NCBI GenBank assembly: GCA_018105865.1
Contig: CM030862.1
Span: forward strand, 8,636,079-8,700,078
Origin: Metaphire vulgaris
Lineage: Eukaryota; Annelida; Clitellata; Crassiclitellata; Megascolecidae
Reading direction: 5' to 3'
Length of the DNA stretch: 64,000 nucleotides
The position numbers and the translations under genes were made by a program. Shown here piece by piece: positions 24,510 to 35,958 of the stretch (position 1 is the stretch's first letter; every line of letters begins with the position of its first letter). The notes under the pieces were generated by a model that saw nothing but the letters and a program-made list of their open reading frames with translations, searched no databases and was not told the DNA's origin.

Positions 24510-24740
24510 ACGGGGAAACCCGATCCTGTGGAACTCTCTTCCGGACAGTGTGACCAATGCGAACGCTGCCGCGACGTTTATTACCAACTTGAAAACGCAT
24601 TTATTTAAGCTCAGTTACGAGTAATTAGTTGTCAAAGCACCCTTGTTTTGTGTCATTCGCTCACCTACGGCGCTATAGCAAATTGTCTGACAATAATAAT
24701 AATAAATTAATAATAATAATAACAATAATAATAATAATAC
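24510..24740 (+). mobile_element. CR1-like LINE 3' end with AAT tail
   Basis: Forward frame ILWNSLPDSVTNANA... TNLKTHLFKLSYE and stop, homologous to 21589-21885 in the opposite orientation. The 3'-UTR GGCGCTATAGCAAATTGTCTGA leads into (AAT)n. Severely 5'-truncated, as is usual for LINE insertions. Confidence 0.8.
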
Positions 24741-25059
24741 TGATATACAATAGTGCGTGTTTTACTTAATACGATCGGGTCTTTTATCAGTTGCACTTTT
24801 GATCACTTGATGATCAATTTTGATCACTAAACAAATTTCGAAAATTTATAAACATTTTAGGGGATCGTAGTCCATAGGAATTTTTCTCGACGGCCCTAGA
24901 AATGCGTTCCCAAACCTCTTTTCCTAGAAAAAAAGCACTGGTTGAAACTAATATCTTCGATCCCAACGGGTAGTCGGTCTTTGCCAGCTGGAGCTAATGT
25001 CAAGCCACTCCATAACCCCTTGCAAATCGAACACTGTTACACTGAAGCTGATGAACTTA
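24741..25059. other. no recognisable feature
   Basis: Short TTGATCACTTGATGATCAA-type palindromes near 24790-24830, otherwise unremarkable. Confidence 0.35.
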
Positions 25060-28000
25060 CTTAGTACTTAGTCCGTCCTCGTGCTGGAAGCACATCGGGC
25101 AGCACAGAATGTTCTCCAACTACTCCGGTCCATGGCCAAATCTTGTGCCTCGCTCCATGACAAACCCATATAGACCAAATCTTGTTCGATTGTTTTCTTC
25201 CATGTTATCCTCGGTCTGCCTCTCTTTCTTTTGTTGTATTTTGGTTGCCAGTCCATTGCTTGCTTTGGGATCCGGTTGTTTTTCCATGCGCTGTAGATGT
25301 CCAAACCAGCGCATTCTTCGTTTTCTGAGGATCTCTTCCATTGTCTGTTGACCTGTCAATCTTCTAATTTCCACATTGCTGATCATATCTTTCCAGTGTA
25401 TGTTCAGGATCTTCCGCTGCCATTTATGGTGGGCACCCTCAAGCCGCTTCAGGTTTGCTTTAGACAGTGGCCACAATTCCGCTTGATATAGAAGCGTGGA
25501 GAGTACAACAGCCTCATATAGTCTGATTTTAGTCCTTACACTGATCTTGGTACTCTTCCAAATATTAGTCAGTTTTGAAAATGCACCGTGTGCTTTACCA
25601 ATCCTAGTTCTTATTTCTCCATCGCAGTTTCCATTCCTGTTTACTTGACTTCCCAGGTAGCAGAATCCTTCCACTATCTCGATATCCTTGCCGTCGATGT
25701 CCAGTTTCCCAATATTAGTGGTGTTGTGCTAGTTGTCATTATTTTGGTTTTTCAGCATTTATTCTTAATCCAATCAGCTTCCGTTTTAGTATTCTCTGTA
25801 AGCTTTTGATCTCGTCCCACGTTGTTGAAAAGAGGGTTACATCATCAGCAAACTCCAAGTCTTTAAGGTTATCCTTGCATGTCCAATTTATTCCACTGTT
25901 GCATTCATTTGTAGCTCTTCTCATGATGTAATCCATTACCAGAAGAAATATCAGTGGTGACAGTACACATCCTTGTCTAACCCCGATATTACCTGGAACC
26001 ATTCGCTCAGATCGCCGTCTTGCCTCACGGCGCATCTGCTTCCTTTGATAGAACTTTTTATAATATTTATAATTTTTCCGGGATGCCGTAAACACGTAGT
26101 ATCTTCCACACCGTCGGCCTGTGTACGCTATCGAACGCTTTGCGGAAATCAATGAAATTGATGAATGTTGTAGTGTTTGTTGCCTCTGCTCTCTCTATGA
26201 TCTGCCTTAGTGTAAATATGTTGTCTGAACATGACCGACCTTTTCTGAAGCCTGCCTGCTCTTGTCTCAGCACATCGTCTACTGCATTTTTGATCCTTTG
26301 TAGGATTATACTTGTCATCACTTTGCCAGGGATAGACAAAAGGGTTATTCCCCTCCAGTTGTTGCAGTTCGAAAGGTCCCCTTTCTTAGGCAAGGGCAGA
26401 ATCACTCCATCTTTCCAGTTATCAGGCACATCTTCTTGCTGCCAGACTACATTGCATAGTTTAGTTAGCCATTCGATGACATCTGTTCCTCCATGCTTGA
26501 GCAGCTCTGCTGGAATGTCATCAGGTCCCGGTGCCTTTCTGTTTTTCAGCTTACATATAGCTTTGGTCACTTCTTCACCTGTTATCTCTGTATTGATGAT
26601 GTCTAGTTCAGGTCCCTGTTCTTCAATTTCTGTTGTAATGTTTGGCTCTGGGCAGTTCAGGACTGATTCAAAGTGTTCCTTCCAACGTTCTATTTGTTCT
26701 TCGTGTGAGTTCAATTTCTGCCCTCGAGCGTCTTTTATTGGAACTCTTTTGTGGGTTTTGCCTGCCAGTCTGTTAACAATTTGAAAGAGTTGTCTTGAGT
26801 TACCGTTCTTTGCTGCAACTTCTGCCTCCTCCGCACAGTCTTCTACCCATTTGTTTTTATCTGCTCTGCAGCATTTCTTGACTTCTTTATCTAACTGTCG
26901 GTATTTATCGACTTCTCTCTCTCTCTTCTCTCTGTCTGGTTGAATCTGTTCTATCTTTCTCTTCTGTAACTTCCGCTCATCAATGACTTTCCATGTTCCT
27001 CAGAGATCCAAGCTTCTTTTTCTCGTTCCTCTTTTGTGTCCTATGGCTTCTTCTGCTGCACCAAGTAGTTTGTGCTTGAATGAGTTCCATATATCATTTG
27101 GAGTTTCTTCGGGGTTTTGAGTTTCTAGGCATTGAAATCGATTATGTACTTGAATCTGGAATTCGTCTCTCATATTGTCATCTGACAGCTTTTCTAAGGC
27201 AAACGGCTTGTATGATTGGCTCTTGTGCAACCTTTTAAGTTTGAGTTTCACACTTGCTACCAGCAGATAGTGGTCTGTCGATATGTCAGCACCTCGATAT
27301 GTTCGTACATCTCTAAATGAGGAGGCCCACCTCGCCGAAAAGCAAATGTGGTCAATTTGGTTCTTTGTTTTGCCATCCGGAGATTGCCAGGTGAATTTGT
27401 GTATATCTTTGTGTTTAAACCAGCTACCTCCAACCCTGAAGTTATGTGTGGCGCAGAGGCTTAGTAGTCTATCTCCATTGTCTGTTCTATGTCCTGTCGC
27501 CTCTTTGCCCATAACACTCTGCCAGCCGGTGTTGTCTGCTCCAATGACTGCGTTGAAGTCGCCCATAAGAATGACCATATCGTGTGACGGTGTAGAGTCC
27601 AGAACATGTTGGAGCGTGTCGTAGAACTCATCCTTTACTTCGTCGTCTGCTGCGTTCGTTGGTGCATATGTCTGGATTATAGTCATTTTGACGTGTCGAG
27701 CATGTATTCTAATTGTTATGATTCGATCATTTATTGGTTCCCATGACATGACTGAATTCTCTAGGTGTTTATCAATAAGTATCCCAACGCCTCTTTCGTG
27801 TTTGGTGCCACCTGATGAATAAATTGATGCACCTTCTGTTTTGATGCAGCCGTTATCTGTCCATCGCATTTCACTTATTCCAAGGATCTGTAATTTGTAG
27901 TTTTTCATTTCTCTTACTACTTGTGTTAACCGTCCAGTGGCATACATCGTGCGGACGTTCCAACATCCGATACGTATACTGTTTCTGGTCACGGGAAATG

Positions 28001-28312
28001 GGGTTATCTGATTCTTGGCTTCCGTCTGGATTTGACCAGGAATCTTCATGAACGGGCCGCCCCCTTGTCCTTCTCTGGACGTATAGAAGGACGTTGTGCT
28101 GACTCTCTCCTTTTCCTTCGACCTTGTATTGTAGTTGTGATTTTTCCGTGCTGTTTCTGTTGAACCGTACTTTTTTACCTGAGCGGGTTTCAAGCCCGTT
28201 GCAGAACCGACTTTCGGACTTGTGTTTTTACGGCCTCGCCAACCCTCCTCCTTTATCCGGGCTTGGGACCGGCACAGAGGATACCAAGTATTTCCCTCTG
28301 AGGCGGAGTTAA
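25060..28312 (-). mobile_element. RTE-type non-LTR retrotransposon, nearly full length, frameshifted
   Basis: On the reverse strand, 28193-27000 encodes an apurinic-type endonuclease: IGCWNVRTM start motif, QTYAPTN, LMGDFNAVIG, TDH near the end. After a frameshift near 27000 the linker and reverse transcriptase follow (27000-25120): KNRKAPGPDDIPAELLK, LPKKGD, NWRGITLL, INFIDFRKAFDSVHR, RQGCVLSPLIF, FADDVTL catalytic box, then YLGSQVNRNG and RMRWFGHLQRM, typical of RTE. Further frameshifts near 26100 and 25700 make it inactive. Host-encoded repeats annotated as craniofacial development protein 2 in databases are of this kind. The 5' side ends near 28312 next to a short ATCAGATTAA repeat; the 3' limit is approximate. 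Confidence 0.92.
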
Positions 28313-29330
28313 TCAGATTAAATCAGATCAGATTAAATGTGTTTCTTGGTTCAAATGTGCGCTAATCTAGTTCTACAGTGGATCCTGTATTTACACAATC
28401 TTTACATATTGTATGTAGTTATTAAATTAATGGTTTATTGCTCGATATTAAAATCCTCCCAAAGTGAGTGTTTTCAGTATAAATAGCAAATTCATATGCT
28501 TTTTAATGAGGTAACCATCGCCAGAAGACTAAAATTCGTTTGAATCGCTTGAATACAACTGAGTTTAGCAACTTAATGCGACAAATGGGGATTGACGGGA
28601 ACAGTGACGCAGACTAGGAGCTTTCAAAATTTCATCCGTTTACTTTGCTTTGAATTGCGAATTTCAGTTAATGTGTGCTTGCAAACTTTCAAACTCTGCT
28701 CTAATCGAAATTTTGAGGCTATCTTTTCGGGGTTTTGTCGGCATATTTTTATTTAATTATTTTTCTCTAACGGCGCTATTCAACTTAACCTATCATCGCT
28801 CACGTCAACAGTGCCGACAAACCTTAATTTTTAGTTTTACTATAGAAAATTAATTATGTAGCTCCACACTAACATCGGCTGGCACTATTCACCCCATGCT
28901 AAGCTTGTGAGTTGCTGCATGAGATGAAGTACAACTTGATTTCCTCGACAATTCGACCTGACAGTCATGACATTGCTTACTGTTAACCTGTCTATGTTCG
29001 CGTTTTCTCCTACACACTTGATCCGACAGGCCGACAAATATTTAATATTCTGATTCACTGCAATACTATGGTAACAAATCCGACTTTTGTCGACCACATT
29101 GCAAGATTAATAGCAGCGCGAAACAAATGCATTTGGCACGCGCCAAGTCTGAAGATAATAATAATTATGCACTTTTATAGTACCAGTGTTTACCAACAAG
29201 GTTTTGGGCAGAACGTTTTGAAACCATTGTTGTCTATTAATAGACGCCAATATTTCTTGCCCACCAGCATAGATACTGGCTATAGAGAGTGTTCTGGATA
29301 CTCTCATAAAGTGCCAGTTTTATTGCTCAA
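28313..29330. other. no recognisable feature
   Basis: AT-rich unique sequence between the RTE element and a LINE fragment. No exon, RNA or inverted-repeat element was seen. Confidence 0.4.
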
Positions 29331-30080
29331 GGGTATCAATAGATGGTACTTCAAAACCACTCATAAAAGACCAGGTCATCCTGTGTCAGTGAGAAACAGC
29401 GAGACAGACAATATGGAGGACATGCTAGTTGGATATGTGTTTTTAAATAAAAAGATATTAAAATATTCAATTTATTGGAAGCAAGGGGAAGAGAGTTCCA
29501 GATTGCTGGGCCAGAAATAGAAAAGGCTCTTTTACCAGTTTCAGTGTTCGTTCTGGGTACATTAAATATGCATCGACAAACCTTGTTGAACGTGAATGTT
29601 CTGGGTGATAGGTCTATACCTACTGTAACGCAGTGGCGGCTCCACCGGGGGGGGACCAGGGGGGGCCCGTGCCCCCCTATTGAGTGCCTGGCCCCCCAGT
29701 TGGGACCCTATAATTAATGCTACATACATTAAACAACAAATAGTTGGCCCCCATGATTAGAAGTCGCCACCTCAACGGCCCCCCCACTTGCCAAATCCTA
29801 GAGCCGCCACTGCTGTAACGTAGATTTCAAAAATTGAGGTTGGCCGGACTGCGGTGCTTTATAAGCCAGGAGACCAATCTTGAATACAAATGCTCTACCG
29901 ACAGCCAGTTTTAGTTGTATCTTTCAAATTTAATTTCGGATTTAATATGATCGTGCTTACGAGTTTTAGTAATGGATCGAACAATAGAATTCCGAATCAC
30001 TTGAAGCTTATGCACAATAGATTTGACAATACCATTTTATAAAGAATTGCAACAATCAAGGCTACTGATAACAAGAGGTG
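29331..30080 (-). mobile_element. LINE reverse-transcriptase C-terminal relic split by a MITE
   Basis: The reverse strand near 29530 reads RAFSISGPAIWNSLPL, the usual C-terminal block of CR1/L2-like polymerases. A more N-terminal decayed part continues at 29820-30080. A family A MITE (29631-29812) interrupts it, so the LINE was there first. Frameshifted and inactive. Confidence 0.6.
29631..29812. mobile_element. hAT-like MITE, family A copy 2
   Basis: Starts CAGTGGCGGCTCCACCGG and ends CTAGAGCCGCCACTG. Perfect flanking octamer CTGTAACG on both sides (29623-29630, 29813-29820). The interior is the reverse-orientation equivalent of 223-412, including AATGCTACATACATTAAACA. Confidence 0.92.
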
Positions 30081-30429
30081 AAATATAGTCAACATTTTAA
30101 AATGTACTGTTTTGGCCCGCCTAAGTACCGAAACTAGTGGATTTGGCCCTCTACTAGTCTACTTCAAAGGCTTGGGAACCACTGCTCTTTTACAGTCTAG
30201 TTGTTCGCAGCATCTGTTATCTTCAATTCTAAAAATTATAACTTAGATTATTCCTGCTTCCAATTTTATCTATTTTATTTTATCAATTCAATTCAATTCA
30301 ATTCATTACTGTTTAATATTGTTATTGTTACGTGCCCTTGCAGTCGTTAGACATTATGTCACGTTAATCTTGTCGTTGTATAATATAATATAATAATATT
30401 ATCAAGTCTCATATTGATTATATTATTTA
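30081..30429. other. no recognisable feature
   Basis: Contains GGCTTGGGAACCACTG near 30170, probably one end of a hAT element whose partner end was not found, and a short (AATTC)n at about 30285-30303. Confidence 0.4.
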
Positions 30430-30640
30430 TTATTATTATTATTTCTAGACAATTTCTCCAGCGCAGTAAACAAGACTAAGGCCTACGACAAAAGCGCTTT
30501 GACATAATTCTATCAGTAAAATCCGATATTAAATAAGCGTGTTTTTAAGTTCCTAAGAAAGGATTCCGCAGAGACAGCTTCCGACACAACGTCAGGTAAC
30601 GAATTCCAAAGTAACGGATTCCTTTGAGAATGACCTTTCT
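30430..30640 (-). mobile_element. CR1-like LINE 3' end with ATT tail
   Basis: The reverse strand encodes LLWNSLPDVVSEAVSAESF and LRNLKTRLFNIGF before a stop, then the 3'-UTR with AAAGCGCTTTTGTCG and an ATT tail near 30425-30445. Third clear copy of the family seen at 21589 and 24510. Confidence 0.78.
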
Positions 30641-31395
30641 CCAAACTTGGAGGTCTTTGATTACTCGCTAGACGATGCCTTTGTCATTATTTTATCTATA
30701 CAAGCTAAACTTTTCGTATTTTTCCAGTCTACACAGTAAACGAAGATCCATTAATCTTTCTTTTAAACTGATAAGGCCATTTTGCGAACGCTTTGATGAG
30801 TGCCAAGTGAGCTTAACCATCGGTAGAGTGTAACTGAAACCAAATGTGATAACATTTAGTTACAAATATTATCACGACTCAATGCTACAAATTAACCAGT
30901 GAGCTGAGGTAAGATTGCAACTATTCGAATGAAATTGATTGATTTTCTATTTCTGTTTTGCTCGATGGTTGTGCGGTCATGAATCATTCCTGACCTCGAT
31001 GAACTAACACGTGCTGTTAAAACAAGACGTACTGTGATGACATGACTATTAGAAAGCACAAGGAAACGTCTTGCTCCACAATGATCTTGGCTACATGGAA
31101 TCATTATGCGGAGGGAGCTGAATCCGATTTCCAGAATAGAAAGCAATGGACGTCAGTGACGCTTTGTAAAAACCAAACGCCGCCCAGAGACGATGGTGCC
31201 GCGTGTGACACGACATGATACTAAGAATTTTGTAGATTCGCAACAAACACCAATTAATAAATCATCGGCAGTTAATGCTAATTAGCAAAATTTGTTCTGG
31301 AAGCAATAGATGGAGAAAGGAACATTGATTAAGCGTTCATATTGCATAAGTAAAGAATATCACGGGTCAATGAATGCTCATGAGGTTAAATTGGT
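30641..31395. other. intergenic upstream of the channel array
   Basis: No gene was recognised. The part from about 31300 is loosely similar to the intergenic DNA before the other channel copies. Confidence 0.4.
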
Positions 31396-31412
31396 CTAAA
31401 AGGAATCGAGCG
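31396..31412 (+). promoter_or_regulatory. conserved upstream motif of channel copy 1
   Basis: CTAAAAGGAATCGAGCG lies 331 bp before the ATG at 31727. The same motif stands upstream of copies 2, 3 and 4, and a weaker version upstream of copy 5. It is followed in most copies by TTTGA- and AGCAAACG-like segments. It may be a promoter element or simply retained duplication. Confidence 0.5.
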
Positions 31413-31726
31413 ACACACCAAAAATTGACAATAGACATCCGTACGCTAGCAAACGGTTGTGAAACGAACACTTTTCATGCCAAAACGTGTCTTTCTGCGT
31501 ATATTAGTATACGATGTAAGGAGGACGCCATAATTTGCCTTCAATCCGCTATTCAGGTGGCATTCTCAGCGGTGACCAGTGTTTCAGTATCTATGCCATG
31601 GCATTAGGATTCTCGCACAGTTTTAGTTTTAAAAAACTGACGCAAAGATTGCTCAACGACTGATTATTTCTCTATCTCAGAGACATACAGCACTGAATGC
31701 GTATACGTTGAAATAATCAGGCTATT

Positions 31727-33550
31727 ATGACGACAGCCAAACTAAAATTACAAGCTGAAGACACGAGTCGAGGCCAGATGCCGTTACCAAAATATCAATT
31801 TTGGCAACAGGCAATCAGGGAAAACGATGGACCGTTAGCCAAGAAAGTTCTTAAAGAAAGCATCTTGGAGGAACGAATGAAACTATTGGACGGATACTTC
31901 CGATATCCAGACGATCCAGAATTGAAGCGACTACCGGATAAGGAACCTCTGTTCCGGCGTCCATTCACGATGGCCGCTGTCAACGGATCGATTGACGTCT
32001 GCGAAGTGATGATGTCCAGTGGAGTCGACGTATTCCAAGTGGAGACGTCCGGTTGGAATGTTGTCCACTGTCTGGTCGCCATTGCTGCATTGCAACCGCA
32101 AAACGAAGACGCTGTCATACACACACTCCACCGACTGCAACAACTTATACCAGAAAAGAACTTTCACGAGCTTCTCATCATGGAAAATAAGAGTAAAATG
32201 AGGCCAGTAGAATTTGCAACCTTTGAGGGAAATCTTAAATTAATGATGGCTATTTTCAATACTCCTGGAATTTATCGAGTGAGAGAAGATATTGTCGGTG
32301 TGTCAAAGTACGTATGGTACGATGTCACTGATTATGAGACCGAGGACCTTACCGCAAGGCGTTCTGCCTTACAGTTGCCCATAGGTCTGCTTGGATTCTT
32401 GCAGGAGAAGCATATTAGCCAAGAATGCCAGAAGCAGATTAACGCCAATCCCTTCTACGCTGCATGGATTAAGCATTACGTCAACATAAACCGAAATATT
32501 ATCTGTATTAATGTTTTTTGGAAGTTGCTTAGCTGCTTCCTTTTCTGCATATATCAGTTTAGCCAGATTCACAAATTGCGAGGCAACATAATTATTCTGA
32601 CAAACCTTCAAATGTCAAACTCTACGAACGAATTAGAGATACTGAGTGACGAATGCAATGAGCCGCTGCTTTCCATGTCATCGTCCTTTACGAAATTTTT
32701 GGAGATGTCCATCATTCTTCACTCGGCATATGCGTTTCTCTATGAAGTCGTTCTCTTTTTGCAAATCACGAAGTATTATTCAATCCTGAAAAACTTACGG
32801 CTGGACTTGACAGGGAAACAAAGACACTTCGCCCTCGACCTTTCGTTCCATTGCGCTCGTCTAGCTGCTCTTGTGTTCCCTGTAATGATCATAATCGAAA
32901 TAGACACATACAACAATCCGACTGCCAAGAAGAAATCAGTTCTCAATTTTATGCATTGTTTTCAAGCCGATTTCATGGCCCTGTGCTTGATTAATCACAT
33001 GGAGATTTTCGAGTCCCTTGGACAGACGATAGTCTATTTCAGACGAATGTCTAAAATGGTGGCAACATTTACAATGATTATTGGATGTCTCTTCGTGGTT
33101 TTTGGTCGTCTCTTCGTTCTTCTGATGAGCGATGCGACGGTCGGCGGATGTGTGGCGGAATTTTCTAGCGTTGCTGTCAGTGTATACTCCACTATCCGTG
33201 TGTATTTCAATGTGCTGGATATGCGAAGCGTGATACCCTGGTCAGCGATTTCTGCGTCGCTAGTGACTGCTATCGTATGTTTCGTTTTCATCGTCGGAAT
33301 TTTGCTCTACAATTTACTTATAGCTTTGTTTTCCGATGAAGTAAGAAACGTTTCTGAAAACATGAACATTATTTTGGCCTTAGATCGTATCGCTGCCACA
33401 ACGTCGGTCGACTTGTTCTTTCGGTCTATTACCCCTAAGATTATTTACAGAGTTATAAAGAGAAAGATGCTAGAAAATCATTGCACATGTACTAACAACA
33501 GAATCTACATTGTAACACGAGAATCGGCTCAAGATAGAGCGAGGAAGTAG
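31727..33550 (+). CDS. TRP-like cation channel, copy 1 (intronless)
   Basis: A single uninterrupted 607-residue frame. Residues 1-250 are cytoplasmic: MPLPKYQFWQQAI near 18-30, an ankyrin-like repeat at 77-118 (PFTMAAVNGSIDVCEVMM, then GWNVVHCLV) and another at 158-185 (MRPVEFATFEGN). Hydrophobic segments follow at about 257-278, 323-346, 372-392, 405-428, 445-467 and 507-536, with a pore-loop-sized region at 475-500 between the last two. The final helix VGILLYNLLIALFSDEV resembles TRP S6 (NLLIALF). The layout is that of TRPA/TRPC/TRPV-like channels, but no TRP box or named subfamily can be assigned. Probably a plasma-membrane cation channel, perhaps sensory. The absence of introns suggests origin by retroposition followed by tandem duplication. 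Confidence 0.85.
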   Translation: MTTAKLKLQAEDTSRGQMPLPKYQFWQQAIRENDGPLAKKVLKESILEERMKLLDGYFRYPDDPELKRLPDKEPLFRRPFTMAAVNGSIDVCEVMMSSGVDVFQVETSGWNVVHCLVAIAALQPQNEDAVIHTLHRLQQLIPEKNFHELLIMENKSKMRPVEFATFEGNLKLMMAIFNTPGIYRVREDIVGVSKYVWYDVTDYETEDLTARRSALQLPIGLLGFLQEKHISQECQKQINANPFYAAWIKHYVNINRNIICINVFWKLLSCFLFCIYQFSQIHKLRGNIIILTNLQMSNSTNELEILSDECNEPLLSMSSSFTKFLEMSIILHSAYAFLYEVVLFLQITKYYSILKNLRLDLTGKQRHFALDLSFHCARLAALVFPVMIIIEIDTYNNPTAKKKSVLNFMHCFQADFMALCLINHMEIFESLGQTIVYFRRMSKMVATFTMIIGCLFVVFGRLFVLLMSDATVGGCVAEFSSVAVSVYSTIRVYFNVLDMRSVIPWSAISASLVTAIVCFVFIVGILLYNLLIALFSDEVRNVSENMNIILALDRIAATTSVDLFFRSITPKIIYRVIKRKMLENHCTCTNNRIYIVTRESAQDRARK

Positions 33551-35696
33551 GTAATAGCCTCCGCTGAGAGGATGTAGTTTGTGATTGAGGTCTTTTGCTA
33601 TTCTCACGCCAACTGGGACGTCGTTTCATTTCGATGTCATCGCTATCATGTTTCGAAGACGGTGGTGAACCCAAGAGTCTGTGCAAACAAAGATTAAATG
33701 TATCGTTTGGTGCATGAGGGTTTTAATCCCTCAACGCTTCGGCCGACGATGGCTCTCAGTGAAAGACGAGCATGCTTAGATTTCCAACGCTCAATGAAAG
33801 TCGAACGTTTTTGGACGAGACCATATTGACTCCGCTGCGTTTTCGACACACTATATCACTGGAAGTGACATTATTCTTTCTAATCTGACAAGAGTGACCA
33901 GCGTATTGTCAAAATCACGACGAGAGAGCTATGTGAATGATACCGAATCATTCCAAAAGCAATGGCATGCGCGTTCTTGGATATCAAAATATACAAAAAC
34001 GGAGTGACAATGAAAGCAAAATGACATGTGAAAATAGCCAAAAGCTAACATAGACTCACCTTAAATTGTTTGATTAAAGCAGAGAGAATGCAATAACGTG
34101 TTGCCTATTTCTTAAATAGAATGAGGTTACACGAAGAGGATTAATGCATATACCAAATATCAAACCTAAAGTGCCCAGGGATTTTGTTACACCTTTAGCA
34201 AGAAGGTTGCACCCGCGGTTTGTGACAAACACCCCCTGTCCCTTACACTCCTTCCCAGGGGTGGTGCTGGCTATCACCAAAACAGACTGCTGTTAAAACT
34301 TTTAATTTAAAATTCTGAAATGCCATCCATTTTCAGATTGACTCATGTAGTCATGGTCAACGTCAACCTACTGGGGTAGTTTTGGTGTTCGGCATTCAGT
34401 GTCTTGATTATCTTTGGAAGTTTTAGAATTTAGATGTCTTCCATTCATATCTATATTCTATGGCATCTCTACTTGGTTTTTTCATTGCAAATCTATGTCT
34501 GATGTTGTTACGGTAACATTCAGCAGTCTACTTTACTTTTTTGACTGAAGTATTAACTATATTACAATGGACAAGTTTATTGTCAAACGTCCTAAGTTGA
34601 ACCTCAGTAACTCGAAACAAACTGTAAGTAATTCAGATGATACAGCAGCTGCGCAAATAATTATTCATTCCAGTACGTCTACAGTAGTTACTGTATTCGG
34701 ATAGCAGATGATACAAAAATCAGAACACAAAATCTGATAATGTGTCGTGTGCCTGTTTATTTAAATCATTCATGATATCTAGTTTTTTGTATAGTCCGCA
34801 GCTGCCAGCTAATGCACTGTGCATAAGAAATGTTTCATACAGGCCTAGGCATGTTTCAAGGGGAAAATTCACGGTTGGAAATTGAAACTTGAGCCACTAT
34901 AACTGACTCCGCAAAAATTAGAATGGACGATATGAAAACGAAGGGGATGACAATGGAAATCACAGCTTTGACTGTATTTTTCCTTTTCCGGGGGCTACTC
35001 ATCGAACCCTCAATCCGCCACATCTGCCGCCCAATTTTTATTACCCTGGATCCAATGAGTCTAGATGAAACACTGGACAATTGACACCTCCTGAAATTAT
35101 GGTACACCCTCCAGAGCGCAAATTCCTCGGACATGAGTGAAGGTGCCCTCGACCCTCTCGTCAAACGTCAAACCAGGGACGCTGTAAGCCTGTAAAGCTG
35201 TAAGTCTTACAGACTCCCTGGTCAAACTTAAAGTAAAAGGCACATTAGTAGATACGCTTTCAAAATAATACTAATAATGCTGTGCATCGGTGGAATGATT
35301 GTGTCATGCTCGCGCTACACACTGTCAAGCACCGTCGGAATATTTCTTAGCCTGTAATTTCCATTTATTCTTACTCGTGGTTTCTTGTCTTAATTTTAAT
35401 ATTCACGCAGACGGGTGATGTCAGGCATGTTTTGTGCAACTGTATCCAATGATACCGTAGATGACGTTAGTCTCGTTACCACTATCTTTATTATACCGGA
35501 AACTCTGACAGATGCCTACAGAGTTGACCTTAATTATTGACGAGCTCATGAATTGTTTGGTTTTGGCAAACAAATCCATAGCAGTTGTTTGCTGATTTCA
35601 ATAACATTAGAAGAATAAAAGGGTATCGACTGACGCTGTCTCGTTTGACAACATAAACACATTATGTGCACCGGCAGGATCATGAGCTCAATATGA
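33551..35696. other. intergenic between channel copies 1 and 2
   Basis: The first 500 bp and the region 35280-35650 are diverged duplicates of flanks seen at other channel copies (for example TATTGTCAAAATCACGA here and TACTGTCAAAATCCGGA near 46510). The middle, 34300-35250, is unique sequence without a supported gene. Confidence 0.5.
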
Positions 35697-35713
35697 CTAA
35701 AAGGAATCAAACG
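35697..35713 (+). promoter_or_regulatory. conserved upstream motif of channel copy 2
   Basis: CTAAAAGGAATCAAACG, 262 bp before the ATG at 35959. It is preceded by GTATCGACTGACGCTGTCTC and TTATGTGCACCGGCAGGAT, which have counterparts before copies 4 and 5, and followed by AAGCAAGCGAACGGTAAAAC. Confidence 0.5.
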
Positions 35714-35958
35714 GCAACTGCAATTTGACAAAAGTATATACACGTATAAGCAAGCGAACGGTAAAACAACCAACAACCAGAGTCTATAGTTCTATATAAC
35801 AATTTGAATACTTCATCCTGCTAGTCAGATGACATTTCTATCTAAAGGGACGGTACTGCTAAAAGTGTTATTTTTAAGTCTCGCGAAAACCTTATCAAGC
35901 AATTGATAAGCTGCAAGTTACTTTCCTTGTTATCTGTAAAAGTACAAATCTCTCGGCT

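Noticed and set aside
25109..28312. Forward-strand open frames across the RTE element
   Set aside because: Complement shadows of the endonuclease and reverse-transcriptase frames.
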